DNA of 64,000 nt from Candidatus Tepidiaquacellales bacterium UBA2330. Its GTDB lineage: Bacteria > Bacteroidota > Ignavibacteria > Tepidaquicellales > Tepidaquicellaceae. The translations under genes were made by a program, and so were the position numbers. The stretch lies in contig DDUU01000003.1 of assembly GCA_002344965.1 (NCBI GenBank), positions 484 through 64,483 on the forward strand, in the 5' to 3' direction. Shown here one piece after another: positions 53,019 through 61,730 of this stretch; positions within the stretch are counted from its first letter, which is position 1, and the number at the start of each line of letters is the position of its first letter. The notes under the pieces are model-generated. The model was not told the DNA's origin, searched no databases, and saw only the letters and a list, made by a program, of their open reading frames with translations.

Positions 53019-53753
53019 CTAAATTCTTTTATCAGTTCTGTTAAGAAAATCCCTTATAAGTTTATCGTTTGTTTCCGTGAGTTCCTTCGGAGTTCCGAGA
53101 AAATAGATCTGACCTTCATGCATCATCGCTACTTTATCAGCAACATCATAAACGCTGAAAATATCATGAGTAACTACAACTGATGTGACTTTTAATTTTT
53201 CGGCAAGTTCTTTTATAAGATCATCTATCTGGTCGCTCATGACCGGGTCAAGTCCGGTGGTCGGTTCGTCGTATAAAATATATTGGGGATTGGTAGCCAG
53301 TGATCTTGCAAGAGAGACTCTTTTCTTCATTCCTCCTGAAAGATCTGACGGTTTCATATCCTGAATATTCGGTAGTCCTACCATTTCCAGTTTTTCGGCA
53401 ACTATTCCTGCAATTTCTTGTTTTTTCATATCTGTATTTTCTTTAAGCGCAAGTCCTATATTTTCTTCTACATCCATTGAATCAAAAAGAGCGGCACCCT
53501 GAAACAGAAATCCGAATCTTTTTCTTAATGCATAAACTTCCTTCTTGCTCATTTTCGTTAAATCTTTTCCTTCTATAAGCACTTCACCTTCATCAGGAGT
53601 AAGAAGACCTATAATATGTTTAAGTAAAACAGATTTGCCGCAACCGCTTCTTCCTATGATCACTAAAGTAATCCCGTCTTCGATTGTAAGATTAACGCCG
53701 CGCAGAACCTCTTTGTTTCCAAAACTCTTTCTTAAATTCTTTATCTCTATCAT
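53019..53753 (-). CDS. mlaF: ABC transporter ATP-binding protein, MlaF-like
   Basis: The 244-residue ATPase has Walker A GRSGCGKSVLLKH, Q-loop FLFQGAALFDSM (MlaF-type GALFDSL), signature DLSGGMKKRVSLAR, Walker B ILYDEPTTGLDPV, and H-loop VVTHD. It fits the ATPase of the phospholipid-transport MlaFEDB system, between inner and outer membrane. No mlaE or mlaD is next to it here, which is unusual for the system. It starts with ATG and converges on the rhodanese gene. Confidence 0.85.
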   Translation of the reverse strand: MIEIKNLRKSFGNKEVLRGVNLTIEDGITLVIIGRSGCGKSVLLKHIIGLLTPDEGEVLIEGKDLTKMSKKEVYALRKRFGFLFQGAALFDSMDVEENIGLALKENTDMKKQEIAGIVAEKLEMVGLPNIQDMKPSDLSGGMKKRVSLARSLATNPQYILYDEPTTGLDPVMSDQIDDLIKELAEKLKVTSVVVTHDIFSVYDVADKVAMMHEGQIYFLGTPKELTETNDKLIRDFLNRTDKRI

Positions 53754-53914
53754 TTTAAAATAAAATTGAAATAAATTAACACTATTAAAATATATATGAA
53801 ACTTACTAATAGTTCAGTTTGATCATGCTAATATTTTTATAAAAAAATTCATTGAAATTAATTTCAATATTTTTTTATTTGTTCATATTTAAAAATAAAT
53901 CGGGGGATTTAAAA

Positions 53915-54982
53915 ATGAAACAAGTATACGCAATTATTTTTATTGCACTTCTGTCTTTTTCATTAAATACTGAAAAAGCAAATTCACAAAACAATGTTTT
54001 GCTGGAATACTGCACCGGTACATGGTGTCAGTGGTGTCCCTGCGGACATGATATTATCAATAATATTCTTATTAACTATCCGAATACTGTAGTATTAGGT
54101 TATCACGGGGGAGGCAGCGATCCATGGCTGTCATATTCAAGCGGTATAAGAGGATTGTTTGGATTTATAAATTATCCAACAGGTTCAGTGGGAAGAAGAA
54201 GCGGTGTAGTTAGTTATTCTGCCTGGAATAATGAAGTTGTAATTCAGTCATTACTTGTTCAGCCGGGAGTAAGCATTGCGATTTCAAATAAATCTTTTGA
54301 TGTAAATACCAGAACTTTAAATGCAACAATAACCATAACTGCATTAACAGATCTGACAGGTGATTATTATATCAATTATGTACTGACTGAAAATAATCTT
54401 ATATATTTTCAGCAAGGAAATTCAACCTGCACAGGCAATCCAACGAATTATATTCACAAGAATGTAGTAAAAAGTATGATTAACGGAGATGCTGGTGAGC
54501 TTATTAATTCCGGAACATGGTCAACAGGACAGGAAGTAATCAGAACTTTAAATTATGTAGTCCCGGTATCCCCGCAGGTTGACAATCCTGAAAACTGCGA
54601 TCTGAATATTTTTGTTTATAAAGCCGGAGCAAGCTATTCACAGACTAATCATGTTCAGCAGGCGTTTAAAACGCCACTGACCGGATCTGTCGGAATTAGC
54701 AGTCAGAATATTACTCCTGCAGAATACAAACTTACTCAAAATTATCCGAATCCTTTTAATCCGAATACGAATTTCAGTTTTTCTATCCCAAGAAATGAAA
54801 CAGTAAGTCTGAAGATTTTTGATATGCTTGGAAATTTAGTTGATACTTATTATGACGGTATGTTAAACGCAGGCACATACTCTGTAGTTTTTGAGGGGGC
54901 AAATCTTTCAAGCGGCGTATATTTTTATACTCTTACAGCAGGAAGTTTTACAGAGACAAAGAGAATGGTTTTAATGAAGTAA
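53915..54982 (+). CDS. Secreted Omp28/thioredoxin-like protein with type IX sorting domain
   Basis: I start at ATG 53915, behind a GGGGGA site, giving a signal peptide (MKQVYAIIFIALLSFSLN) and 355 residues. The mature part has a thioredoxin-like CxxC in TGTWCQWCPCG, as in Omp28-related proteins, and YPTGSVGRR, a cis-proline-type loop. The C-terminus is a type A sorting domain: YKLTQNYPNPFNPNTNFSF, SLKIFDMLGN, GVYFYTLTAG and final KRMVLMK. It should be exported by the type IX system and retained at the surface or released. Confidence 0.9.
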   Translation: MKQVYAIIFIALLSFSLNTEKANSQNNVLLEYCTGTWCQWCPCGHDIINNILINYPNTVVLGYHGGGSDPWLSYSSGIRGLFGFINYPTGSVGRRSGVVSYSAWNNEVVIQSLLVQPGVSIAISNKSFDVNTRTLNATITITALTDLTGDYYINYVLTENNLIYFQQGNSTCTGNPTNYIHKNVVKSMINGDAGELINSGTWSTGQEVIRTLNYVVPVSPQVDNPENCDLNIFVYKAGASYSQTNHVQQAFKTPLTGSVGISSQNITPAEYKLTQNYPNPFNPNTNFSFSIPRNETVSLKIFDMLGNLVDTYYDGMLNAGTYSVVFEGANLSSGVYFYTLTAGSFTETKRMVLMK

Positions 54983-55012
54983 ATTTTTTTTTAAACATAT
55001 TCACTACTTGCA

Positions 55013-55040
55013 GGGCGGGTCTATGATCCGCTCTTTTTTT
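55013..55040 (+). terminator. Rho-independent terminator
   Basis: GGGCGGGTC (55013-55021) and GATCCGCTC (55025-55033) pair over 9 bp with a three-base loop, including one or two G-T pairs, followed by a run of T to 55040. It ends the Omp28-like gene. Confidence 0.9.
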
Positions 55041-55155
55041 TATTTTAAAAATTTAAACAAATGTATTTCACACTATTTTATTATAGAATATTTTTTTAAA
55101 TTTACAAAAATCTCATACACAATTTTAATTTAAAAATAAAAAAAGGAGCTGTAAA

Positions 55156-56517
55156 ATGAAAAGTTATAAACTGTTTTGTACTTTTCTATTAGCAATTGTT
55201 TTATTTTCAGGCATTAAGTCTGAAGTTTATTCACAATGGACTCTTGCAGGTCTTGTTTCAAATCCGGGTACATTCCCGAGCATCTCAGTAGTAGATCAAA
55301 ATACGATCTGGGTAGCGGGCGGTCCAACCGGAACTCCGGTGATTGCAAGATCAACCAACGGAGGTACAAACTGGACAGCAATTCCAACAACCGGTGTTTT
55401 ACTGGAAGTTTACTGCGTCTGGGCTGTCGATGAAAATACAGCCTATGTAGGTGACGGCGGAGCAGCCGGCGGCGCAGGAGGAAACGCAAGATTTTATAAA
55501 ACTACCAACGCAGGAGTGAACTGGACAGTGGTCGGTAATACCGGCGGATCAGCCGGATTCTTTAACGGAATAGTATTCTCAAAAACTATGCCGAGTTTCG
55601 GAATAGCTCAGAGTGATCCGCCTACAGGCGCAGGTCAGGCATATTATGTATCAGTTACTTCTGATGGCGGCGCTACGTGGACACCTACTTCACCTCCCGG
55701 TTTTGCAGGAACAGCTTCTGCTCAGAACTCAATTGTAGTTATAGATAATTTATTCTATGGCTTCGGAAGCAACACAGCTCCGCCCGCATTTATCTATACT
55801 TCAAACGGCGGAACAAACTGGACCAAAAGTAATACTGCTATAGCAGGAAATTTCACATCCGGTGTGGCATTTAGCGATGATAAGCAGCGAGGACTTGTAA
55901 CTTCCAGCACTTCTCTGCCAAATATGGCAAGAACAACAAACGGCGGTGCAAACTTTACTACTGTAACTGGAGTAGCAGGTCTTACCGGCTACAGTACTAT
56001 CAAATGGATTGAAGGAACAAATACAGTTTATGTTTCATCAAACTTAGGAGCATCAGGCGTTATTCAAAAAAGCACCAACGGAGGATTAAACTGGACAGTA
56101 ATGTCAACTGCAGGACTTACTGCTGTTACACATATGGAGTTTAAAAGAGTGGGCACCACAGTTTACGGATTTGCAGTAACATCAAGCGGAGCAGTTTTAA
56201 AATTAACCGAAACAATCACAACTGTAAACAGCATCAGCAGCTCAGTACCGGCTGATTTCAAACTTGAACAGAATTTCCCGAATCCGTTTAATCCATCGAC
56301 GACTATTAACTTTTCAATTCCTAATTCTTCTAAAGTAAATTTAAAAATCTATAACTCATTAGGAAAAGAAGTAACTACTCTTGTAGATGAATTCTTAAAT
56401 GCAGGAAGTTACACTGCGGAGTTTGAAGCTTCATCAGATCTTACTTCAGGAATTTACTTTTATACTATTACAGCAGGTAATTTCACGGATACAAAGAAAT
56501 TAATGCTATTGAAATAA
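55156..56517 (+). CDS. Secreted Ycf48-like/BNR-repeat protein with type IX sorting domain
   Basis: The 453-residue protein has a signal peptide (to about YSQW) and repeated TNGGTNWT, TNAGVNWT and SDGGATWT units spaced 40-60 residues apart, the Asp/Asn-box pattern of a Ycf48-like or sialidase-like beta-propeller. It ends in a type IX sorting domain (FKLEQNFPNPFNPSTTINF, KLMLLK). An AGGAG site precedes the ATG. It is a surface or extracellular protein of unknown ligand. It forms a set with its neighbours on either side. Confidence 0.88.
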   Translation: MKSYKLFCTFLLAIVLFSGIKSEVYSQWTLAGLVSNPGTFPSISVVDQNTIWVAGGPTGTPVIARSTNGGTNWTAIPTTGVLLEVYCVWAVDENTAYVGDGGAAGGAGGNARFYKTTNAGVNWTVVGNTGGSAGFFNGIVFSKTMPSFGIAQSDPPTGAGQAYYVSVTSDGGATWTPTSPPGFAGTASAQNSIVVIDNLFYGFGSNTAPPAFIYTSNGGTNWTKSNTAIAGNFTSGVAFSDDKQRGLVTSSTSLPNMARTTNGGANFTTVTGVAGLTGYSTIKWIEGTNTVYVSSNLGASGVIQKSTNGGLNWTVMSTAGLTAVTHMEFKRVGTTVYGFAVTSSGAVLKLTETITTVNSISSSVPADFKLEQNFPNPFNPSTTINFSIPNSSKVNLKIYNSLGKEVTTLVDEFLNAGSYTAEFEASSDLTSGIYFYTITAGNFTDTKKLMLLK

Positions 56518-56530
56518 TTATTTAGTTTTA

Positions 56531-56565
56531 TCAGAGACACGCTCCGAGAACAGGCGTGTCTCTGA
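56531..56565. terminator. 12-bp perfect hairpin, weak terminator candidate
   Basis: TCAGAGACACGC (56531-56542) and GCGTGTCTCTGA (56554-56565) form a perfect 12-bp stem with an 11-base loop. It lies 14 bases after the previous stop, but no T run follows, so it is either a Rho-independent terminator without a tract, an RNA-stabilising end, or a protein site. Confidence 0.55.
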
Positions 56566-56629
56566 TGATTTATCTTCCAACATTTCAGCTGATTACAAAT
56601 AATCTTAATTTTAAATGAAAGGGTTCTTT

Positions 56630-57958
56630 ATGAAAAAATTATTTGTAATTTTTTTCACATTTGTATTTTGCAATGCATTTTCTCAATGGACGGTAATCAG
56701 TACCGTTCCTACTGCACCTCTAATTAATTCTATTTCTGTTGTAAATCAGAATCTTATCTGGATTGCATGTGACGGCGGTAAAGTTTACAGGAGCGTTGAC
56801 GGCGGTCTGAACTGGAGTCTGCGAAACACAGGTCTTCCTGCAGGAAATGTTTACGGCATTTCTGCACTTGACACTTCTAACTGCTGGGTAGGAAACGTCA
56901 GCGGATCAATTTACAGAACTTCCGACGGCGGGGCTTCATGGGTTCAGCAGCTTGCAGTTGCGAACAGTTTCTCAGACGGTATCCATATGTTCAATATGAA
57001 CTACGGTATTTACTACGCAGATCCAGTTGCAGCCAGCGGTCAGCAGTTTCAATACAGATACACTACTAACGGCGGCACAAACTGGATACTTTCGCCGAAC
57101 GCGCCGACTGCTACCAATGAATATGGTGTCGTAAATGCATGGGACTGGCTGGATTCACAAACTGTATGGCTTGGAGTTGCAAATGCAGTCAGCGGCGCTA
57201 CTTCAGCAAAAGTGTATAAAACTACCGGAGGTTTTATAAACGGTTCATTTACCTTCGGACAGTTCGGAGGATCAGGAACTCCGGACGGACTTTACGCGCA
57301 GGGAGTTGGGTTTACAGATGCAAACAACGGTATGATCGGTTCTAATAACGGAGCTATCAGAAGAACTACAAACGGAGGAACAACATACACAGCTGTTACA
57401 AATCCTCCGGGATTAACTTCTTTTGCAGTTAATGACGTTCACTCATTCAAAGACGGTTCAGGTTTGATTCGCTTTGCGATGAGCAGTACTACTGTAAACA
57501 GCTGGTTATATAAGACGACTGATTTGGGTGTAACCTGGATTCAGGAAACATTACCGTCACAGACACTTGCAAATCCGATACAGCATATGGAATTCGTAAA
57601 TCAGTCTCTCGGATATGCAGGCTGCGCAGCAGGTTTATTTCTCAGATATAACGGTCCCTCGGGAATAACAAATATAAACGGCGAATTGCCTGATGATTTT
57701 AAGCTTGAGCAAAATTATCCGAATCCGTTTAATCCGTCAACAAAAATTAATTTTTCAATTCCTTCTTCTTCTAAAGTTAAACTGGTAATTCATAATGCTT
57801 TGGGAGAAGAGGTAAATATTTTAATTAATGAATTTAAAAATGCCGGAAATTATTCTGCGGAATTTACAGCCGGGGCAAATTTAAATTCTGGAGTCTATTT
57901 CTATACTCTTTATGCAGGAGAATTTATTTCAACAAAGAAATTTATTCTGATGAAATAA
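56630..57958 (+). CDS. Secreted Ycf48-like/BNR-repeat protein with type IX sorting domain
   Basis: From ATG 56630, with an upstream AAAGGG site, the product is 442 residues with a signal peptide (MKKLFVIFFTFVFCNAFS). An in-frame ATG at 56615 adds five residues. Repeat units such as VDGGLNWS, SDGGASWV and TNGGTNWI suggest a beta-propeller like its upstream neighbour. The C-terminal sorting domain reads FKLEQNYPNPFNPSTKINF and ends KKFILMK. It is a likely paralogue of the preceding gene by tandem duplication. Confidence 0.88.
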   Translation: MKKLFVIFFTFVFCNAFSQWTVISTVPTAPLINSISVVNQNLIWIACDGGKVYRSVDGGLNWSLRNTGLPAGNVYGISALDTSNCWVGNVSGSIYRTSDGGASWVQQLAVANSFSDGIHMFNMNYGIYYADPVAASGQQFQYRYTTNGGTNWILSPNAPTATNEYGVVNAWDWLDSQTVWLGVANAVSGATSAKVYKTTGGFINGSFTFGQFGGSGTPDGLYAQGVGFTDANNGMIGSNNGAIRRTTNGGTTYTAVTNPPGLTSFAVNDVHSFKDGSGLIRFAMSSTTVNSWLYKTTDLGVTWIQETLPSQTLANPIQHMEFVNQSLGYAGCAAGLFLRYNGPSGITNINGELPDDFKLEQNYPNPFNPSTKINFSIPSSSKVKLVIHNALGEEVNILINEFKNAGNYSAEFTAGANLNSGVYFYTLYAGEFISTKKFILMK

Positions 57959-57979
57959 TTTTAAATATTAAATAACTGC

Positions 57980-58018
57980 AAAGCCCCTCAGGGATGTTAT
58001 CCTGATGGGCTTTTTTAT
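57980..58018 (+). terminator. Rho-independent terminator
   Basis: AAAGCCC-CTCAGG (57980-57993) and CCTGA-TGGGCTTT pair with a short GATGTTAT loop and a T run follows to about 58017. It ends the type IX cargo cluster. Confidence 0.92.
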
Positions 58019-58120
58019 TTACTATCTGAATTATTCGCTTTAAGTAACTTATTATAAAATACTTTAATTAAATCTTGACATTAAGGATTAGAAAAATTAG
58101 TTTTTAGAAAACTATTTTTT

Positions 58121-58537
58121 ATGAATTACTTGTTTAAAAAATTTCTGAGTTTATCTTTAATAAGCAAATTTATATGGTGCTTGCAGAATTTTTTAACAAT
58201 GGAATTTTACAGAAAGATTTGTAATAACTGTTACTGGAGCAGCGTCTATTCCGGCAAACACAATATTTTCAAGCAGTCATTACTTCTTTTAGTCTCGATA
58301 ATCCCGCTCTTATTTTTTTCATTCTTTTATTCGCCCGCTGATCCCGCAAACTTAAACCGCTCATCGTTTTACTCAAAACTTATCTTTTTATTCTCCGGTT
58401 TAAAAATCAGCGCTAAGCATTTCATAAATATTATTTCGAACAAAATAATTCTTCTTTCCGATTCGCTTGTAAATACGGAACGAATAAAATTCAAATCACC
58501 CGATATTATTACCTTAGATTCATCTTATCTTATTTAG
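58121..58537 (+). CDS. Uncertain small hydrophobic frame
   Basis: A 138-codon frame begins with ATG and has one hydrophobic segment (SLLLLVSIIPLLFFSFFY, about 52-69) and scattered cysteines near the N-terminus (CLQNF, CNNCYW). Nothing resembles a known family, no ribosome-binding site is seen, and the composition is unlike its neighbours. The 645 bases between the terminator side of the preceding gene and hpnC hold no other candidate. It may be a membrane protein or non-coding. Confidence 0.3.
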   Translation: MNYLFKKFLSLSLISKFIWCLQNFLTMEFYRKICNNCYWSSVYSGKHNIFKQSLLLLVSIIPLLFFSFFYSPADPANLNRSSFYSKLIFLFSGLKISAKHFINIISNKIILLSDSLVNTERIKFKSPDIITLDSSYLI

Positions 58538-58603
58538 CAACCCTCTGTATTCCTTTATCTTTTCAGCAGTCAATATCTGATTCCGGTTAAGTAAAATTTT
58601 AAA

Positions 58604-59476
58604 ATGCAAAAAGATTTAGATTCTGCTTTTGAATTCTGCAGGTCATTAGCGAAAAGTCACTATGAAAATTTTCCGGTTGGATCAGTGCTGATTCCTAAAG
58701 ATAAGAGAAAATATGTTTACTGTATTTATGCTTTTGCAAGATACGCCGATGATATAGCAGACTCTTCCGGATACGATGAAGTAACCAAGTTACAGAAACT
58801 TGATACACTTGAATCAGAACTGGACAGGTCAGTTAATGAAAATAAAACTGATTTAAATTCTGATACCGGTAAGATTTTTCTGGCACTGTCTGAGACAATC
58901 CGTAATCTGAATATTCCTGTTTCAGAGTTTAAAAAACTCTTGAGCGCATTTAAACAGGATTCAGTTTACAGAGAATATAAAAGTTTTGAAGAATTACTCG
59001 ACTATTCGGACAGATCAGCAAATCCAATAGGTCACCTTGTTCTTAATGTTTTCGGATACGGTAAAAATGAAAATGAGAAACTCTTTTCGCTTTCAGATAA
59101 AATATGCACAGCACTGCAGCTTATAAATTTCTGGCAGGATGTTTCAGTTGATCTGAAGATGAACAGAATATACATTCCGGCTGATATTATGAATGAATTC
59201 GGATATGATATAGTAAAGTTAAAAAACAAAACAGAGGATGAGAGTTTCAGAAAAGTTATTAAAAACTTAACCGATAAAACAGAAAATTTATTTGACGAGG
59301 GTATTGATATATCAGGTATGCTGAAAGGCCGGCTGAAGTTTGAAATTAAAGCAACTGTAAACGGAGGAAGGAAAATTTTAAGCAAGATCAGAGAAATTAA
59401 TTATAATGTTTTGAGTACGCGTGTCACGCTGAGTAAAACTGATAAATTAAAAATAATAACAGACTCATTTTTTTAA
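58604..59476 (+). CDS. hpnC: Hydroxysqualene synthase HpnC
   Basis: The 290-residue protein is a squalene/phytoene-synthase fold enzyme of the HpnC type: HYENFPVGSVLIP, then IYAFARYADDIAD (first acidic motif, D49-D53), and NFWQDVSVDLKMNRIYIP (second acidic motif). It turns presqualene diphosphate into hydroxysqualene. It starts at ATG and is contiguous with hpnD and hpnE, which supports the HpnCDE route over a single squalene synthase. No hopene cyclase is in the window. Confidence 0.92.
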   Translation: MQKDLDSAFEFCRSLAKSHYENFPVGSVLIPKDKRKYVYCIYAFARYADDIADSSGYDEVTKLQKLDTLESELDRSVNENKTDLNSDTGKIFLALSETIRNLNIPVSEFKKLLSAFKQDSVYREYKSFEELLDYSDRSANPIGHLVLNVFGYGKNENEKLFSLSDKICTALQLINFWQDVSVDLKMNRIYIPADIMNEFGYDIVKLKNKTEDESFRKVIKNLTDKTENLFDEGIDISGMLKGRLKFEIKATVNGGRKILSKIREINYNVLSTRVTLSKTDKLKIITDSFF

Positions 59477-60373
59477 ATGAAAGAAACAAAGAATAATACA
59501 GGCGGTCAAATCAATGCTCAGAATAAGAAATCAAGTTTTTTTTATTCCTTTGCAATGCTGCCTAAAGAAAAGAATGAAGCGATAAATACAGTTTATGCTT
59601 TCTGCAGGGAGACAGATGATATTGTTGATGAAGACAAAGTCAGCGCAGATCAGAAAAGATCGAAAATACAGGAATGGAAATCCGAACTTGAGATTGCAAT
59701 AAAAAACGAAGAATCAAAATTTTCATTGCTGAATAAAGTAAGTAAGGTAATGAAAAAATTTAATATACCGTCCGAACCGTTTTTTGATCTGATAAAAGGA
59801 ATGGAATTAGACATTGCGAAAAACAGATACAATACATTCGGCGAGTTAAATGACTACTGTTATAAAGTCGCCTCGACAGTCGGACTGATGTGCATTGAGA
59901 TATTCGGTTATAAAAATCCAAAGACAAAGGATTTCGCCGTAAATCTCGGCATTGCTCTGCAGCTTACGAATATTTTAAGAGACGTGAAGACAGATGCAAA
60001 GCTCGGCAGAATATATATACCATTGGAAGATCTCCGGAAATTTAATTACGCGGAGAAAGAGCTTTTAAATTTTAATTACAATGAAGAGTTCAGAAAGCTT
60101 ATGAAGTTTGAATGTGAAAGAGCTCATTCATATTACAGGAAAGCTAACGATTCTCTTGACAAAAATGACAAGGGACTTATGATAGCTGCGCGGATAATGC
60201 AGCATATTTATTTCAGAATTCTTAGAAAAATAGAAAAGAAAAATTATAATGTGTTTGATAATGAAGTGAAAGTTTCAAAACTTAAAAAGCTTTTAATCAC
60301 GGCAGGCGTATATCTGAAATACAAAACTCTATACAGCGTGAATGAAGATGAATTAGCCGTAAACGGAAAATGA
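59477..60373 (+). CDS. hpnD: Presqualene diphosphate synthase HpnD
   Basis: The 298-residue protein joins two farnesyl diphosphates into presqualene diphosphate. It has FFYSFAMLPKEK, the first acidic motif in VYAFCRETDDIVDE, and the second in NILRDVKTDAKLGRIYIP. The N-terminus has a short hydrophilic lead of about 15 residues. The ATG directly follows the hpnC stop. Its stop overlaps the hpnE ATG (ATGA). Phytoene synthase would be an alternative name but the operon favours HpnD. Confidence 0.92.
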   Translation: MKETKNNTGGQINAQNKKSSFFYSFAMLPKEKNEAINTVYAFCRETDDIVDEDKVSADQKRSKIQEWKSELEIAIKNEESKFSLLNKVSKVMKKFNIPSEPFFDLIKGMELDIAKNRYNTFGELNDYCYKVASTVGLMCIEIFGYKNPKTKDFAVNLGIALQLTNILRDVKTDAKLGRIYIPLEDLRKFNYAEKELLNFNYNEEFRKLMKFECERAHSYYRKANDSLDKNDKGLMIAARIMQHIYFRILRKIEKKNYNVFDNEVKVSKLKKLLITAGVYLKYKTLYSVNEDELAVNGK

Positions 60374-61695
60374 ATTCCGGAAAGACAGTTACAATAATAG
60401 GCGCGGGTATTGCCGGACTTTCAGCAGCGGTATTTCTTACTGAAAAGGGTTTTAAAGTTACGCTGATAGAGTCATCGCCGAAAGCCGGAGGAAGAGCTTA
60501 CAGCTTTTATGACAATGAAAGAAAAATGTTCTTTGACAACGGGCAGCATATCCTTGCAGGATGGTATGAAAATACTTTTGAATATCTGAGATTGACTGAC
60601 AGTTTGAATTACGTAAATTTTCAAAGATCACTTGAAGTTAATTTCATAAACAAAAAAAAAGAGATATTTAAACTTAAATGCACTGAAGACAAGCCGCCGA
60701 TGAATCTTGTAATGGGACTGCTGAAATACAAAGCGCTGAACATTGTAGATAAAATTTATCTGAAAAAAATCACTGCGCTGTCTGACGGAAATGCTGAAAA
60801 GTTCAGAAAATATAAAAATGCAAGAGAGCTTCTGAAAGGTCTTAAGCAGACAAAAAATCTTATCACGTATTTCTGGGAGCCGCTGATACTTGCGACATTT
60901 AATACTTCACCGGAAAATGTAAGTCCGGAGCTTTTTGTAAATGTGATGAAGACGGGATTCAGCGAAAGCGGAAATTCCAATTTAGTAATACCTTCAGCAG
61001 ATCTTAATAAGCTGCTGACAGACAATGCAATGAAATATTTTACGGAGAAAAACGTGACATTTAAAACTAGTGAGAAAGTTGTTTCGATAGATATAACGGA
61101 TAGGGTAAATTTTGTAACTCTTGAAAGCGGGGAAAAAATAAATTCGGATATTTACATCAGCGCAGTTCCGTTTTTTTCATTCAGAAAGCTTTTCGATGAA
61201 AGAGTTTATTCTGAGAATAATTTTAAAGCTGAAAAAATGAAAGCGTCGGGGATAATATCTGTTCACATTTTTCTTAAAGAAGACATGCCGGATGAAATGA
61301 TACCGGAAAATTCATTGGGAATGACGGGTCTTATCGGAACTACGGTTCAGTGGATATTCATAAGAAACAGAAGACATCTCAGTCTGGTGATCAGCGGCGC
61401 TGACGGCGCCGGACTGAATGAAGAAACTCCGGAAAGAATTTTTGAAATTTGTAAAAGGGATTTAAATGAAACTATAAGAAATTTTGAAAAAGCTGAAATA
61501 GAAGGATACAAAGTAATAAAAGAAAAGCGCGCTACATTTATTCCGGATCGTGATAGTGAAAATTACAGACCGCAGCAGAAGACTAAGTATGAGAATTTAT
61601 TCATAGCAGGTGACTGGACGGATACAGGACTGCCGGCGACAATAGAAAGCGCTGTAAAGAGTTCAAAGATCATAAGTAATATAATCATAAATTAA
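60370..61695 (+). CDS. hpnE: Hydroxysqualene dehydroxylase HpnE
   Basis: The 441-residue FAD enzyme reduces hydroxysqualene to squalene. It has the dinucleotide motif VTIIGAGIAGLSAAVFL, the amine-oxidase-like PKAGGRAYSFYD, the FDNGQHILAGWY segment typical of HpnE, and the C-terminal FIAGDWTDTGLPATIESAV FAD contact. Length fits. It overlaps hpnD by four bases, and the three genes form one translational unit. Confidence 0.92.
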   Translation: MNSGKTVTIIGAGIAGLSAAVFLTEKGFKVTLIESSPKAGGRAYSFYDNERKMFFDNGQHILAGWYENTFEYLRLTDSLNYVNFQRSLEVNFINKKKEIFKLKCTEDKPPMNLVMGLLKYKALNIVDKIYLKKITALSDGNAEKFRKYKNARELLKGLKQTKNLITYFWEPLILATFNTSPENVSPELFVNVMKTGFSESGNSNLVIPSADLNKLLTDNAMKYFTEKNVTFKTSEKVVSIDITDRVNFVTLESGEKINSDIYISAVPFFSFRKLFDERVYSENNFKAEKMKASGIISVHIFLKEDMPDEMIPENSLGMTGLIGTTVQWIFIRNRRHLSLVISGADGAGLNEETPERIFEICKRDLNETIRNFEKAEIEGYKVIKEKRATFIPDRDSENYRPQQKTKYENLFIAGDWTDTGLPATIESAVKSSKIISNIIIN

Positions 61696-61730
61696 AATAT
61701 TTTTTATTAAATAAACCAAACAAAAAACTC

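Noticed and set aside
55214..55489. Arginine-rich reverse-strand frame inside the Ycf48-like gene
   Set aside because: It mirrors the repeated Gly/Asn/Thr codons of the forward gene and shows no independent features.
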